Assembly (NCBI RefSeq): GCF_029717145.1
Contig: NZ_CP099222.1
Coordinates: 1,426,001 to 1,490,000, forward strand
DNA from: Citrobacter freundii
Lineage (GTDB): Bacteria > Pseudomonadota > Gammaproteobacteria > Enterobacterales > Enterobacteriaceae
Direction of reading: 5' to 3'
Length of the DNA: 64,000 bases
Shown: in pieces, positions 29,423-38,550 of the stretch
Numbering within the stretch: position 1 is the stretch's first letter
Layout: each line of letters starts with the position of its first letter
Made by a program: the position numbers and the translations under genes
The notes under the pieces: model-generated
The model's database searches: none
What the model saw: only the letters and a program-made list of their open reading frames with translations
Told to the model about the DNA's origin: nothing

Positions 29423-30337
29423 ATGAGCTGGATTGAACGAATTAAAAGCAATATTACTCCCACCCGCAAGGCAAGCATTCCTGAAGGGGTGTGGACCAAG
29501 TGTGATAGCTGCGGTCAGGTATTATACCGTGCTGAGCTGGAACGTAATCTTGAGGTCTGTCCGAAGTGTGACCATCATATGCGCATGTCGGCGCGCAATC
29601 GCCTGCATAGCCTGTTAGATGAAGGTTCTCTTGTGGAGTTGGGTAGCGAGCTTGAGCCGAAAGACCTGCTGAAGTTTCGTGACTCCAAGAAGTATAAAGA
29701 CAGACTGGCTTCTGCGCAGAAAGAAACCGGTGAAAAAGATGCGCTGGTAGTAATGAAAGGCACGCTTCACGGTATGCCGGTCGTTGCAGCCGCATTCGAG
29801 TTCGCGTTTATGGGCGGCTCCATGGGTTCTGTGGTTGGCGCACGTTTTGTTCGTGCCGTTGAGCAGGCGCTGGAAGACAATTGTCCGCTGATCTGCTTCT
29901 CCGCTTCCGGCGGGGCGCGCATGCAGGAAGCGCTGATGTCGCTGATGCAGATGGCTAAAACCTCTGCGGCGCTGGCAAAAATGCAGGAACGCGGTTTACC
30001 GTATATCTCTGTACTGACTGACCCAACCATGGGCGGTGTTTCCGCAAGTTTCGCGATGCTGGGCGACCTCAACATTGCTGAACCGAAAGCACTGATTGGC
30101 TTTGCCGGTCCACGTGTTATCGAGCAAACCGTACGTGAAAAACTGCCGCCGGGATTCCAGCGCAGTGAATTCCTGATTGAAAAAGGCGCTATCGATATGA
30201 TCGTCCGCCGTCCGGAAATGCGCCTGAAACTGGCGAGCGTTCTGGCGAAGCTGATGAATCTTCCGGCGCCGAATCCGGATGAGCCGACTGAAGGCGTAGT
30301 GGTACCTCCGGTACCCGATCAGGAATCAGAGGCCTGA
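29423..30337 (+). CDS. accD: Acetyl-CoA carboxylase carboxyltransferase beta subunit AccD
   Basis: With AccA it transfers CO2 from carboxybiotin to acetyl-CoA, making malonyl-CoA for fatty acid synthesis. The N-terminal zinc ribbon has Cys27 and Cys30 (CDSCG) and Cys46 and Cys49 (CPKCDHH); the crotonase-like core has [18 protein letters not shown] and [13 protein letters not shown]. 304 residues. ATG 29423 ([10 protein letters not shown]) is preferred to the in-frame start at 29345, since it gives the E. coli N-terminus. A 149-base gap after dedA likely has its own promoter. Confidence 0.97.
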   Translation: MSWIERIKSNITPTRKASIPEGVWTKCDSCGQVLYRAELERNLEVCPKCDHHMRMSARNRLHSLLDEGSLVELGSELEPKDLLKFRDSKKYKDRLASAQKETGEKDALVVMKGTLHGMPVVAAAFEFAFMGGSMGSVVGARFVRAVEQALEDNCPLICFSASGGARMQEALMSLMQMAKTSAALAKMQERGLPYISVLTDPTMGGVSASFAMLGDLNIAEPKALIGFAGPRVIEQTVREKLPPGFQRSEFLIEKGAIDMIVRRPEMRLKLASVLAKLMNLPAPNPDEPTEGVVVPPVPDQESEA

Positions 30338-30343
30338 TAACGG

Positions 30344-30461
30344 ACTCTATGGATTTCGCGTCGCAGGAAGACGGTGAGTGATTCCCGATGAGCTTACACC
30401 GCTAAGTGATTCGGGGGAGCGAGCACAGCCAACGCGCCTGCAACGTGAAAGACGACGAGTA
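30344..30461 (+). repeat. Intergenic inverted-repeat element, copy 1
   Basis: About 118 bp immediately after accD. It shares an ordered series of blocks with 59196-59320 read on the opposite strand: ACTCTA at the left end, GCAGGAAG, TGAATCCC/TGATTCCC, AGCTTACA, TAAGTGA, AGCCAACGCG, TGCAAC/TGCGAC and GACGAGTA at the right end. The ends are imperfect inverted repeats of each other. It has no coding capacity and looks like a miniature non-autonomous element of the kind scattered through enterobacteria. Confidence 0.65.
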
Positions 30462-30462
30462 G

Positions 30463-30494
30463 AAAAGGGCAGGCCGGTTGGCGCTGCCCTTTTG
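30463..30494 (+). terminator. Terminator after accD
   Basis: Stem AAAGGGCAG (30464-30472) / CTGCCCTTT (30484-30492) with an 11-base loop and trailing T residues, 126 bases after the accD stop and just beyond the repeat element. Confidence 0.7.
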
Positions 30495-30525
30495 CTTTTA
30501 TTAACGTGACGAATTGACAGGCATC

Positions 30526-31794
30526 ATGGACAATAAACGTATTCCCCAAGCCGCGTCGCCCCTGGCGTCGTGGCTTTCTTATCTGGAAAACCTGCACAGT
30601 AAAACCATCGATCTCGGCCTCGAGCGCGTCAGCCAGGTTGCACGAAATCTGGGTGTGCTGAAACCCGCGCCGTTTGTTTTCACGGTAGCAGGCACCAACG
30701 GTAAGGGTACAACCTGCCGTACGCTGGAATCCGTACTGACCGCGGCGGGATATAAAGTCGGGGTATACAGTTCTCCTCATCTGGTGCGCTACACGGAACG
30801 TGTTCGCGTGCAGGGGCGTGAACTCGCGGAATCTGCCCATACTGCCTCGTTTGCCGAGATTGAAGCCGCACGCGGTGATATTTCGCTGAGCTATTTTGAA
30901 TACGGTACGCTGTCGGCGCTGTGGTTATTTAAGCAGGCTAAGCTTGATGTGGTGATTCTGGAAGTCGGCCTGGGCGGGCGCCTTGATGCTACCAATATCG
31001 TTGATGCTGATGTCGCCGTAGTCACCAGTATTGCACTTGACCATACTGACTGGCTGGGGCCGGATCGCGAAAGCATTGGTCGTGAGAAGGCTGGGATCTT
31101 CCGCGCTGAAAAACCGGCCATTGTCGGTGAACCGGAAATGCCTTACACCATTGCCGATGTGGCACAAGAGACCGGGGCTATTTTGCAGCGCTGTGGCGTT
31201 GACTGGCGCTATGTGGTGGCGGAAAGCGACTGGTCCTTTACCGACAGTCACGGTACGCTGATGCATCTTCCGTTACCTCAGGTGCCGCAACCGAATGCCG
31301 CCACGGCGTTGGCTGCGCTACGGGCAAGCGGACTTGATGTTAGCGAGCAAGCGATTCGTGAGGGGATTGAGCAGGCCATTTTACCGGGGCGTTTCCAGAT
31401 TGTGAGCGAATCGCCGCGCGTTATTTTTGATGTCGCACATAACCCTCATGCAGCAGAATATCTGACCGGGCGTCTGAAAAAGTTAGTGAAAAACGGGCGC
31501 GTGCTTGCGGTTATCGGTATGCTACATGATAAAGACATTGCTGGTACGCTGGCCTGGCTGAAAAGTGTGGTAAACGCGTGGTATTGTGCGCCCCTGGAAG
31601 GGCCGCGAGGCGCGACGGCAGAACAACTGCTGGAACATCTGGGAACAGGTGAAGCCTATGATAGCGTGGCGCAGGCATGGCGTGCGGCGTTGGCAGATGC
31701 AAAACCAGAAGATACCGTGTTGGTGTGTGGATCGTTTCACACTGTCGCACATGTCATGGAAGTGATAGACGTGGGGAGAAGCGGTGGCGAGTAA
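30526..31794 (+). CDS. folC: Bifunctional folylpolyglutamate/dihydrofolate synthase FolC
   Basis: Adds glutamate to dihydropteroate (making dihydrofolate) and to folates. The Mur-ligase-type P-loop TVAGTNGKGTTCRTLE lies near residue 47, followed by the LGGRLDATNIV and VTSIALDHTDWLG motifs; the C-terminal domain has FDVAHNPHAAEYL. The ATG at 30526 gives 422 residues, the usual length; an in-frame ATG at 30514 is possible. The 3' end overlaps dedD by 11 bases. Confidence 0.96.
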   Translation: MDNKRIPQAASPLASWLSYLENLHSKTIDLGLERVSQVARNLGVLKPAPFVFTVAGTNGKGTTCRTLESVLTAAGYKVGVYSSPHLVRYTERVRVQGRELAESAHTASFAEIEAARGDISLSYFEYGTLSALWLFKQAKLDVVILEVGLGGRLDATNIVDADVAVVTSIALDHTDWLGPDRESIGREKAGIFRAEKPAIVGEPEMPYTIADVAQETGAILQRCGVDWRYVVAESDWSFTDSHGTLMHLPLPQVPQPNAATALAALRASGLDVSEQAIREGIEQAILPGRFQIVSESPRVIFDVAHNPHAAEYLTGRLKKLVKNGRVLAVIGMLHDKDIAGTLAWLKSVVNAWYCAPLEGPRGATAEQLLEHLGTGEAYDSVAQAWRAALADAKPEDTVLVCGSFHTVAHVMEVIDVGRSGGE

Positions 31795-32455
31795 GTTTCA
31801 GAATCGATTAGTCGGCACGATTGTGCTGGTTGCGCTCGGGGTGATTGTGCTTCCTGGGCTGCTTGACGGGCAGAAAAAACATTATCAGGATGAGTTCGCG
31901 GCCATTCCGTTGGTGCCAAAACCTGGTGACCGCGATGAACCGGATATGATGCCTGCTGCCACGCAGGCGCTGCCGACGCAGCCGCCGGAAGGTGCAGCAG
32001 AAGAGGTGCGTGCGGGCGATGCTGCCGCGCCGTCGTTGGATCCGTCGCGCCTGCCGGTGGCTAACGGCGCGGAGCTTGATCCTATTCCTGCGCCGGTCGA
32101 GCAACCTAAACCTAAACCGAAGCCACAACCTGTTGTTGCGACGCCAGTGCCAACACCGGCCGCCCCTGCACCTGCACCGAAACCGGTTGTCGCAGAAGCG
32201 CCGACACCGACCGGCAAAGCGTATGTTGTGCAACTGGGTGCGCTGAAAAATGCGGACAAGGTCAATGAGATCGTGGGTAAACTTCGCGGTGCGGGTTTCC
32301 GGGTATTTACTTCCCCGTCCACGCCGGTACAGGGTAAAATAACCCGTATTCTCGTTGGGCCTGACGCCTCCAGAGATAAGCTGAAAAATTCGCTTGGCGA
32401 ACTGCAGAAGATCTCCGGCTTGAGTGGGGTCGTGATGGGGTATACCCCTAATTAA
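31784..32455 (+). CDS. dedD: SPOR-domain cell division protein DedD
   Basis: A 223-residue bitopic membrane protein recruited to the division septum. One N-terminal helix (GTIVLVALGVIVLPGLL) is followed by a long proline/alanine-rich periplasmic linker with PKPKPKP and PAAPAPAPKP repeats (about 75-140), then a C-terminal SPOR domain (about 145-223: KAYVVQLGALKNADKV ... VVMGYTPN) that binds denuded glycan strands. Starts at GTG 31784 inside the end of folC, so translation is coupled. Confidence 0.95.
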   Translation: MASKFQNRLVGTIVLVALGVIVLPGLLDGQKKHYQDEFAAIPLVPKPGDRDEPDMMPAATQALPTQPPEGAAEEVRAGDAAAPSLDPSRLPVANGAELDPIPAPVEQPKPKPKPQPVVATPVPTPAAPAPAPKPVVAEAPTPTGKAYVVQLGALKNADKVNEIVGKLRGAGFRVFTSPSTPVQGKITRILVGPDASRDKLKNSLGELQKISGLSGVVMGYTPN

Positions 32456-32464
32456 GGGGGATGT

Positions 32465-32537
32465 TGCCTGATGGCGCTGCGCTCTACGGCGCTACGCTTA
32501 GGTAGGCCGGATAAGGTGTTTACACCGCCATCCGGCA
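32465..32537. repeat. BIME (paired REP) between dedD and cvpA
   Basis: Two facing REP units: TGCCTGATGGCGCTGCGC at the left and GGCCGGATAAGG ... CCGCCATCCGGCA at the right, just after the dedD stop. Confidence 0.85.
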
Positions 32538-32561
32538 GTGCCCAAAGAGGCAAAAAGTTAG

Positions 32562-32593
32562 ATGGCGTTGAAGATTTTTTCAGCGCCATTTTT
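32562..32593 (+). terminator. Terminator after dedD
   Basis: Stem ATGGCGTTGA (32562-32571) / TCAGCGCCAT (32580-32589), one G-T wobble, followed by TTTTTA. It separates folC-dedD from cvpA-purF. Confidence 0.75.
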
Positions 32594-32618
32594 ATTTACG
32601 CGTGGAAAGGAAATCCCT

Positions 32619-32634
32619 ACGCAAACGTTTTCTT
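32619..32634 (+). promoter_or_regulatory. PurR operator of cvpA-purF
   Basis: ACGCAAACGTTTTCTT matches the PurR consensus ACGCAAACGTTTGCGT fully in the left ten bases. It lies 57-72 bp before the cvpA ATG, as in E. coli, where PurR represses cvpA-purF in the presence of purines. Confidence 0.85.
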
Positions 32635-32690
32635 TTTCTGTTAGAATGCGCCCCGAACAGGACGACAGGGCGTAAAATCGTGGGACATAT

Positions 32691-33179
32691 ATGGTCTGGA
32701 TTGATTACGCCATTATCGCGGTGATTGGTTTTTCCTGTCTGGTTAGCCTGATCCGTGGCTTTGTTCGTGAAGCATTATCGTTGGTGACTTGGGGTTGTGC
32801 TTTCTTTGTCGCCAGCCATTACTACACTTACCTGTCTGTCTGGTTTACGGGCTTTGAAGACGAACTGGTTCGAAATGGGATTGCTATCGCGATACTGTTT
32901 ATCGCGACACTTATCGTCGGCGCTATCGTTAACTTTGTGATAGGCCAACTGGTGGAGAAAACAGGTCTGTCGGGTACCGACAGGGTGTTGGGGATCTGCT
33001 TCGGTGCTTTGCGCGGAGCGTTGATCGTCGCCGCCATACTGTTCTTTCTCGATACGTTTACCGGTGTGTCGAAAAGTGAAGACTGGAGTAAGTCGCAGCT
33101 GATCCCGCAGTTCAGTTTCATCATCAGATGGTTCTTTGACTATCTGCAAAGCTCGTCAAGTTTCTTGCCCAAAGTATAA
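32691..33179 (+). CDS. cvpA: Colicin V production protein CvpA
   Basis: A 162-residue inner-membrane protein with four predicted helices (for example YAIIAVIGFSCLVSLIRGF at the N-terminus). Named for a requirement in colicin V production; also linked to envelope and bile salt resistance, with no defined biochemical activity. It is the first gene of the cvpA-purF operon, 33 bases before purF, under the PurR site. Confidence 0.95.
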   Translation: MVWIDYAIIAVIGFSCLVSLIRGFVREALSLVTWGCAFFVASHYYTYLSVWFTGFEDELVRNGIAIAILFIATLIVGAIVNFVIGQLVEKTGLSGTDRVLGICFGALRGALIVAAILFFLDTFTGVSKSEDWSKSQLIPQFSFIIRWFFDYLQSSSSFLPKV

Positions 33180-33212
33180 ATTTTGGGTCGTTGCTGAACG
33201 AGGAAAAGACGT

Positions 33213-34730
33213 ATGTGCGGTATTGTCGGTATCGCCGGTGTTATGCCGGTAAACCAGTCGATTTATGACGCGTTAACGGTGCTCCAGCATCGTGGCCAGG
33301 ATGCCGCTGGCATCATCACCATTGATGCCAACAACTGCTTCCGCTTGCGAAAAGCGAACGGCATGGTGAGCGACATTTTTGAAGCTCGCCATATGCAGCG
33401 TTTGCAGGGCAATATGGGCATCGGTCATGTGCGTTATCCAACAGCTGGCAGCTCCAGCGCCTCCGAAGCTCAACCTTTTTATGTCAACTCACCGTACGGT
33501 ATCACGCTTGCCCACAACGGCAACCTGACCAACGCCCATGAGCTGCGTAAAAAGCTGTTTGAAGAAAAGCGCCGCCACATCAACACCACTTCCGATTCAG
33601 AAATCCTGCTGAATATTTTCGCCAGTGAGCTGGATAACTTCCGCCACTACCCGCTGGAAGCGGACAATATTTTTGCCGCGATCGCCGCGACGAACCGCCA
33701 GATCCGTGGTGCCTATGCCTGTGTAGCGATGATTATCGGCCACGGTATGGTTGCCTTCCGCGACCCTAACGGTATCCGTCCGTTGGTGCTGGGTAAACGC
33801 GATATTGGTGATGGCCGCACCGAATATATGGTGGCTTCTGAAAGCGTGGCGCTGGATACCCTTGGCTTTGAATTTCTGCGCGACGTTGCGCCGGGTGAAG
33901 CGGTCTATATCACTGAAAAAGGCAACTTGTTTACCCGTCAGTGTGCGGATAATCCGGTCAGCAACCCGTGCCTGTTTGAGTACGTTTACTTTGCGCGTCC
34001 TGATTCGTTCATCGACAAGATTTCCGTCTACAGCGCCCGCGTGAATATGGGCACCAAGCTTGGCGAAAAAATTGCTCGTGAGTGGGAAGATCTGGACATC
34101 GATGTGGTGATCCCTATTCCGGAAACCTCGTGCGATATCGCGCTGGAAATTGCCCGGATTCTCGGTAAACCGTACCGTCAGGGCTTTGTGAAAAACCGTT
34201 ACGTCGGCCGTACCTTTATCATGCCGGGTCAGCAACTACGTCGTAAATCCGTGCGTCGTAAGCTGAATGCCAACCGTGCTGAATTCCGCGATAAGAACGT
34301 GCTGTTGGTAGACGATTCCATCGTGCGCGGGACCACCTCTGAACAAATTATTGAGATGGCGCGTGAAGCCGGGGCGAAGAAAGTGTACCTGGCCTCTGCG
34401 GCACCGGAAATACGCTTCCCGAACGTCTATGGTATTGATATGCCGACGGCGACGGAGCTGATCGCTCATGGCCGCGAAGTTGACGAGATCCGCCAAATCA
34501 TCGGCGCTGACGGTCTTATCTTCCAGGATCTGAACGATCTGATCGAAGCCGTCCGCGCAGAGAATCCGGATATTCAGCAGTTTGAATGTTCCGTGTTCAA
34601 CGGCGTGTACGTCACCAAAGACGTTGACCAACAGTACCTCGATTTCCTCGATTCCCTGCGCAATGATGACGCTAAAGCGGTATTGCGTCAGAATGAAGCG
34701 GAAAACCTCGAGATGCACAACGAAGGGTAA
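33213..34730 (+). CDS. purF: Amidophosphoribosyltransferase PurF
   Basis: First committed step of purine synthesis: PRPP plus glutamine to 5-phosphoribosylamine. The N-terminal glutaminase domain begins [10 protein letters not shown], so Cys2 becomes the N-terminal nucleophile after methionine removal. The C-terminal phosphoribosyltransferase domain carries the PRPP loop [17 protein letters not shown] near residue 365. 505 residues is normal. It should be controlled by PurR through the operator before cvpA. Confidence 0.98.
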   Translation: MCGIVGIAGVMPVNQSIYDALTVLQHRGQDAAGIITIDANNCFRLRKANGMVSDIFEARHMQRLQGNMGIGHVRYPTAGSSSASEAQPFYVNSPYGITLAHNGNLTNAHELRKKLFEEKRRHINTTSDSEILLNIFASELDNFRHYPLEADNIFAAIAATNRQIRGAYACVAMIIGHGMVAFRDPNGIRPLVLGKRDIGDGRTEYMVASESVALDTLGFEFLRDVAPGEAVYITEKGNLFTRQCADNPVSNPCLFEYVYFARPDSFIDKISVYSARVNMGTKLGEKIAREWEDLDIDVVIPIPETSCDIALEIARILGKPYRQGFVKNRYVGRTFIMPGQQLRRKSVRRKLNANRAEFRDKNVLLVDDSIVRGTTSEQIIEMAREAGAKKVYLASAAPEIRFPNVYGIDMPTATELIAHGREVDEIRQIIGADGLIFQDLNDLIEAVRAENPDIQQFECSVFNGVYVTKDVDQQYLDFLDSLRNDDAKAVLRQNEAENLEMHNEG

Positions 34731-34738
34731 GTCAGGGC

Positions 34739-34823
34739 ATGCCGGATGGCGACGCTTTGCGTCTTATCCGGCCTATAGTCCACCATCGTTGTAGGCCGGA
34801 TAAGGCGTAGCCGCCATCCGGCA
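34739..34823. repeat. BIME between purF and the GH127 gene
   Basis: Paired REP units: ATGCCGGATGGCGACGC ... GCGTCTTATCCGGCC and GTAGGCCGGATAAGGCG ... CGCCATCCGGCAT. It marks the left edge of the accessory sugar cluster. Confidence 0.9.
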
Positions 34824-34831
34824 TTTTTATG

Positions 34832-36799
34832 TTACGCCTCGTCGACCCAAATCCGCATTTCACCTTCGCCACGATTGGCCCAGCTAAACCACGGAATAAA
34901 CGTTAAGGTCTGCTTTTCGACCGTTGTCTGACGGTTATCAAAGCTGTACAGCGGCTTGTCACTCTCAGCGGTCAACACGCGCAGCCCTTCAGCTTGCAGC
35001 AACACTTTGCCCTTCAGCACTCCGACGCCCTGAATTTCACGCAGCTCGCTTGCTTTTGGCAGCGACAGGTTATGCAACTCAGCGCCGTTATCCGCCTGTT
35101 CCAGACAGTACACCAGCGGCCCGCGCTGAATAGCGACCTTGCCCGCAGCGTGGCGCACCAGTGGGTTGGCGTAAACGCGACGGACCGTCATCGGCAGGTT
35201 CAGGGTAATGATGTCACCTTGCTGCCACTGACGGCGCAGATGCAGATAGCCCTTAATCACTCTGCCTTGTGCCGTTTCTCCGTTGACCTGCACGTGCGGT
35301 GTTTCGCACCACGCCGGTAGACGTAGCGCGACGGTATGTTCAACGGTCTTTGGCTGGCTAAAGTGAATAGTGACCCGCTCATCCCATGGATAGTTACCGC
35401 TAATGTTCAGCGCCAGGGTCTGGTCTTTTACGCTGAACTGCGCTTCGCTCCCGGCGTAGAAGTTGATAAACAGCGCGTCCGGTCGAGGGGTGAAAATATA
35501 GTGACCAATGGCGACCAGCGTGCGGGCGATATTCGGTGGGCAGCAGGCGCAGCCGAACCAGCGCTGACGCACCGGCTTAATGTGATCGTAAATATGGTTA
35601 TGTGGAATACTTTTCGGGTACGTCTCCAGCGGATTGACGTAGAAGAAGTGCTTCCCGTCCAGCGCCATTCCACCCAACACCGTATTGTAAAACGCACGCT
35701 CCATGACGTCGGCGTAGTGCGCATCACCTTCCATTTCCAGCATGCGGCGGGCGAACATCATCAGGCCGATGGAGGCGCAGCTTTCGCCGTAAGCGGTGTC
35801 GTTCGGTAAATCGTAGTCGCTGGTAAAGGCCTCGCCGATGCCCTGCGAGCCGATACCGCCGGTGATGTACATCCGCCGCTGCACCATATTGTTCCAGATG
35901 CGCAGGCAGGTTTGGCGCTTCTCTTCATCCTGGGTGATACGGGCAATGTGCGCCAGTCCGGTCATCAGATACACCGACCGCACTGCATGACCGACCGCTT
36001 CATGCTGTTCAGCGAGCGGTTTGTGCGCATGGGTGTATGTTTTGTCTTTTATCATTCCCGGCCAAGCGTCGCCCCAACCAACCCAGTGTCGGGTACCGCC
36101 GCGTTTTTCGAACTCAATATCGTAATAGTAGGGTTGTTTGCCACGTTCCTCGACGAAATAGCAGGCCAGCGCCTGGTAGCGCGGTTCCTGAGTGACTTCA
36201 TACAGACGCATCAACGCCAGCTCGATTTCCGGGTGCCCAGGATAGCCGCGCAGTTGGCCTTCTTTGGGACCAAACACCGTGTCGATGTGATCGGCAAAGC
36301 GACAAGCGATGTTCAGCAGTCGACGTTTTCCGGTGGCGTTGAAGAAGGCGACTGCCGCTTCAAACAGGTGTCCGGCGCAGTAGAGCTCGTGGCATTCGGC
36401 GACGTTGGTCCAGCGCAGGCCTGGCTCCTTTACGGTATACCAGGTGTTGAGATAGCCGTCGTCACACTGCGCCTGAGCCAGCAGCTCAATCACCTCGTCG
36501 GCAGTTTTTTCAAGCACTGCATCTGGCTTCTGGCACAGCGACCAGGCTACGGCTTCCAGCCATTTGGTGACATCGCTGTCCTGGAAGACCATGCCGTAAA
36601 ACTCGCCGTGTTCCAGACCGGCGGCGATGCGGTAGTTAGCCAGCGCGTGGCTGGGTTCTGCCTCGGGAATCGTGTCGTTCAGTGCTTCCCATTGGTACGG
36701 GATCACCACGTCGCGAATCAAGCGTTGGTATTCACCCAGAAATGGATCGGTGATGGTGATTCGGTTGAGATCGGCTTCAATCACAGCAGACTGCATCAT
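34832..36799 (-). CDS. GH127 beta-L-arabinofuranosidase-type glycoside hydrolase
   Basis: A 655-residue cytoplasmic enzyme (no signal peptide) of glycoside hydrolase family 127. The catalytic and zinc residues known from Bifidobacterium HypBA1 are present with the correct spacing: an acid/base-type Glu323 (GEAFTSDYD), Glu339 and Cys341 (AYGESCASIG) and the cysteine pair Cys419-Cys420 in FGCACCPPNIA. The substrate is therefore probably a beta-L-arabinofuranoside, although GH127 has other activities. It starts 7 bases after the transporter stop, with a GAGG ribosome site overlapping that stop: one operon. The cluster is absent from the same place in E. coli K-12. Confidence 0.88.
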   Translation of the reverse strand: MMQSAVIEADLNRITITDPFLGEYQRLIRDVVIPYQWEALNDTIPEAEPSHALANYRIAAGLEHGEFYGMVFQDSDVTKWLEAVAWSLCQKPDAVLEKTADEVIELLAQAQCDDGYLNTWYTVKEPGLRWTNVAECHELYCAGHLFEAAVAFFNATGKRRLLNIACRFADHIDTVFGPKEGQLRGYPGHPEIELALMRLYEVTQEPRYQALACYFVEERGKQPYYYDIEFEKRGGTRHWVGWGDAWPGMIKDKTYTHAHKPLAEQHEAVGHAVRSVYLMTGLAHIARITQDEEKRQTCLRIWNNMVQRRMYITGGIGSQGIGEAFTSDYDLPNDTAYGESCASIGLMMFARRMLEMEGDAHYADVMERAFYNTVLGGMALDGKHFFYVNPLETYPKSIPHNHIYDHIKPVRQRWFGCACCPPNIARTLVAIGHYIFTPRPDALFINFYAGSEAQFSVKDQTLALNISGNYPWDERVTIHFSQPKTVEHTVALRLPAWCETPHVQVNGETAQGRVIKGYLHLRRQWQQGDIITLNLPMTVRRVYANPLVRHAAGKVAIQRGPLVYCLEQADNGAELHNLSLPKASELREIQGVGVLKGKVLLQAEGLRVLTAESDKPLYSFDNRQTTVEKQTLTFIPWFSWANRGEGEMRIWVDEA

Positions 36800-36806
36800 G
36801 TATACC

Positions 36807-38210
36807 TCAGGAAATGTGTGAATGTCGTTGGTGAAGATCGGTTGAAATACGCTGCATCATCGGGCCATTGAGGCGGCATTTGAGCAGGCACAGCGCCAGT
36901 GCGAGGTGGAAAATGGCCGGCACAATGCTTTGCAATAGGGTGATGCCCTGAAGAGAAGCTGCGGTCTGATTTTCAAGACCTGGCTGGTAGGCCACCATGA
37001 TCAGCAGAATACTGATAATGCCGCCGGAAGATGCCCACGAGAGCTTGATGAAAAACAGATTAAAAGCGAAGTTCATCCCGGATGAGCGCACGCCGTTTTT
37101 CCATTCGCCGTAGTCGTCGGCGAAGGCCATGATTGAGAAGTGCAGGGGGAGGGTGAAGCCGAGGATCACGCCGTTTAGTGCAATGCAGCCCAGCCACAGC
37201 ATGCGGTAATCAGCTCCGGTTGGCAGGAACCACATCGCAATGCCAAATACCACCAGAATCAGGTTGGTGCAGATATACAAGCGCACCATATCGAAACGCC
37301 GCGAGAGGGGATTAACGATGATCGCGCCTAAAATGCCCGCCACTGTCAGTACACCGAAAAACAGCGACATAAACCCGGCGCTGCCCTGCAGAACATACGA
37401 AATAAAGTACATGTAGCCGCCGCCGCGAATACACAGGATATTCACCAGCAGGAAGGACATCACCAGCATCATCAGTAACTGATCGTTTTTACGCAGCCCG
37501 GCCAGATGCTCACGCAGGGTAAATTTGCCGACCAGCGACAGCGGTACGCGTTCTTTCACCCACAAGAAGCACAGTAAAAACATCACCATGCCCACGCAGC
37601 ACAGTACGGTGACGCCATATTGATAACCTTTGGCCAGATTGCCCTGACCAAAGAATTCCACCATCCACGGCAGACCGACCGCAACCAGAAAGCCGGCAAT
37701 ACCGCTTAATACAAAACGCCAGGACTGACACGACATCACCTGATCGTGGCGGTTCGTGACGGCGTTTATCAGCGCACAGTAGGGCACATTGTTGGCGGTA
37801 TAGCCCAGGGAAAGCAGGAAGTAGGTACCGAATGCCCAGGCGATTTTCATGTTGGGGCTGATATCCGGGACGGTAAAGGTCAGGATACCGATAATGCCCA
37901 AGGGAACGGCTGTCCATAATTGCCACGGACGAAAGCGCCCCCAGCGACTGCGGGTTCGGTCGGCAACCACGCCCATCACAGGGTCAGAGACGGCGTCGAA
38001 TATGCGTAGAACAAAAAACATTGCCCCGACAATGGCCGGGCTAAGCCCGAACACGTCGGTGTAGAAAAAAAGTAAAAAGCCGCTTATTAAATCTGAGATG
38101 CAGTGTCCACCAGCATCGCCTAATCCATAGCCTATCTTTTCGCGGGTTGAGAGCGTTTCTCCCGCATCAACGGTTTGTGCGTCAGTTTCCAGGTTATCAG
38201 CAATTGTCAT
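36807..38210 (-). CDS. GPH-family sugar:cation symporter
   Basis: A 467-residue inner-membrane protein of the glycoside-pentoside-hexuronide:cation symporter family (MelB, XynB/YicJ type) with about twelve helices. Family marks include [16 protein letters not shown] at the N-terminus and [21 protein letters not shown] in the first cytoplasmic loop, whose acidic residue is conserved in cation coupling. It probably imports the arabinose-containing oligosaccharide cut by the adjacent GH127 enzyme (inference). ATG at 38210 follows CGAGGATTGGTT; a TTG at 38216 is an unlikely alternative. It is the first gene of the two-gene operon. Confidence 0.85.
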   Translation of the reverse strand: MTIADNLETDAQTVDAGETLSTREKIGYGLGDAGGHCISDLISGFLLFFYTDVFGLSPAIVGAMFFVLRIFDAVSDPVMGVVADRTRSRWGRFRPWQLWTAVPLGIIGILTFTVPDISPNMKIAWAFGTYFLLSLGYTANNVPYCALINAVTNRHDQVMSCQSWRFVLSGIAGFLVAVGLPWMVEFFGQGNLAKGYQYGVTVLCCVGMVMFLLCFLWVKERVPLSLVGKFTLREHLAGLRKNDQLLMMLVMSFLLVNILCIRGGGYMYFISYVLQGSAGFMSLFFGVLTVAGILGAIIVNPLSRRFDMVRLYICTNLILVVFGIAMWFLPTGADYRMLWLGCIALNGVILGFTLPLHFSIMAFADDYGEWKNGVRSSGMNFAFNLFFIKLSWASSGGIISILLIMVAYQPGLENQTAASLQGITLLQSIVPAIFHLALALCLLKCRLNGPMMQRISTDLHQRHSHIS

Positions 38211-38550
38211 AACCAATCCTCGAACAAGGGGGGATGATTTAAAAAGTCATTACGGCTTATCTCTGACAGTTTTTACTAAAGATGTAACGGTTCTGAGCAT
38301 AGGACTGTACGGGTGTTTCGGTATATGACGGTTTTCTTTCTCTGTGAAAATGATCCTGATTTTTACTAGAAATAATTATTTTATAGTGATCGGTGTCACA
38401 ATAGTGGCGTTGGGAGGCGCCATTAGTGGTTCTGTTAGTTATTCTGTAGGGAAATGAGGGAGAGTTAATCATTGGCGCGTTAGTGGTATTCTTAGCGCTT
38501 AAGGAACCCGACATCGGCTTAACCACGCGTGACAGGTAAAAACGAACGGA
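38211..38550. promoter_or_regulatory. Divergent control region of the GH127 cluster
   Basis: The 340-base gap between the symporter and the LacI-type gene is AT-rich and non-coding. It contains the CRP site at 38382-38403. A LacI-type operator is expected. The best palindromic core seen is AGCGCT within CTTAGCGCTTAAGG near 38491-38504, but it is not a clean operator. No RNA gene was recognised. Confidence 0.5.
38382..38403. promoter_or_regulatory. CRP-cAMP binding site
   Basis: GTGA (38386-38389), six bases, then TCAC (38396-38399) is the exact core GTGA-N6-TCAC, with A/T flanks. It lies about 180 bp from the symporter start and 150 bp from the regulator start, suggesting catabolite activation of the cluster. 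Confidence 0.7.

Noticed and set aside
35912-36871. 319-codon frame antisense to the GH127 gene
   Set aside because: Opposite strand of a well-supported enzyme; no family resemblance.
38491-38504. AGCGCT-centred palindrome as LacI-family operator
   Set aside because: The arms do not extend symmetrically beyond the six-base core, so it is too weak to claim as an operator.
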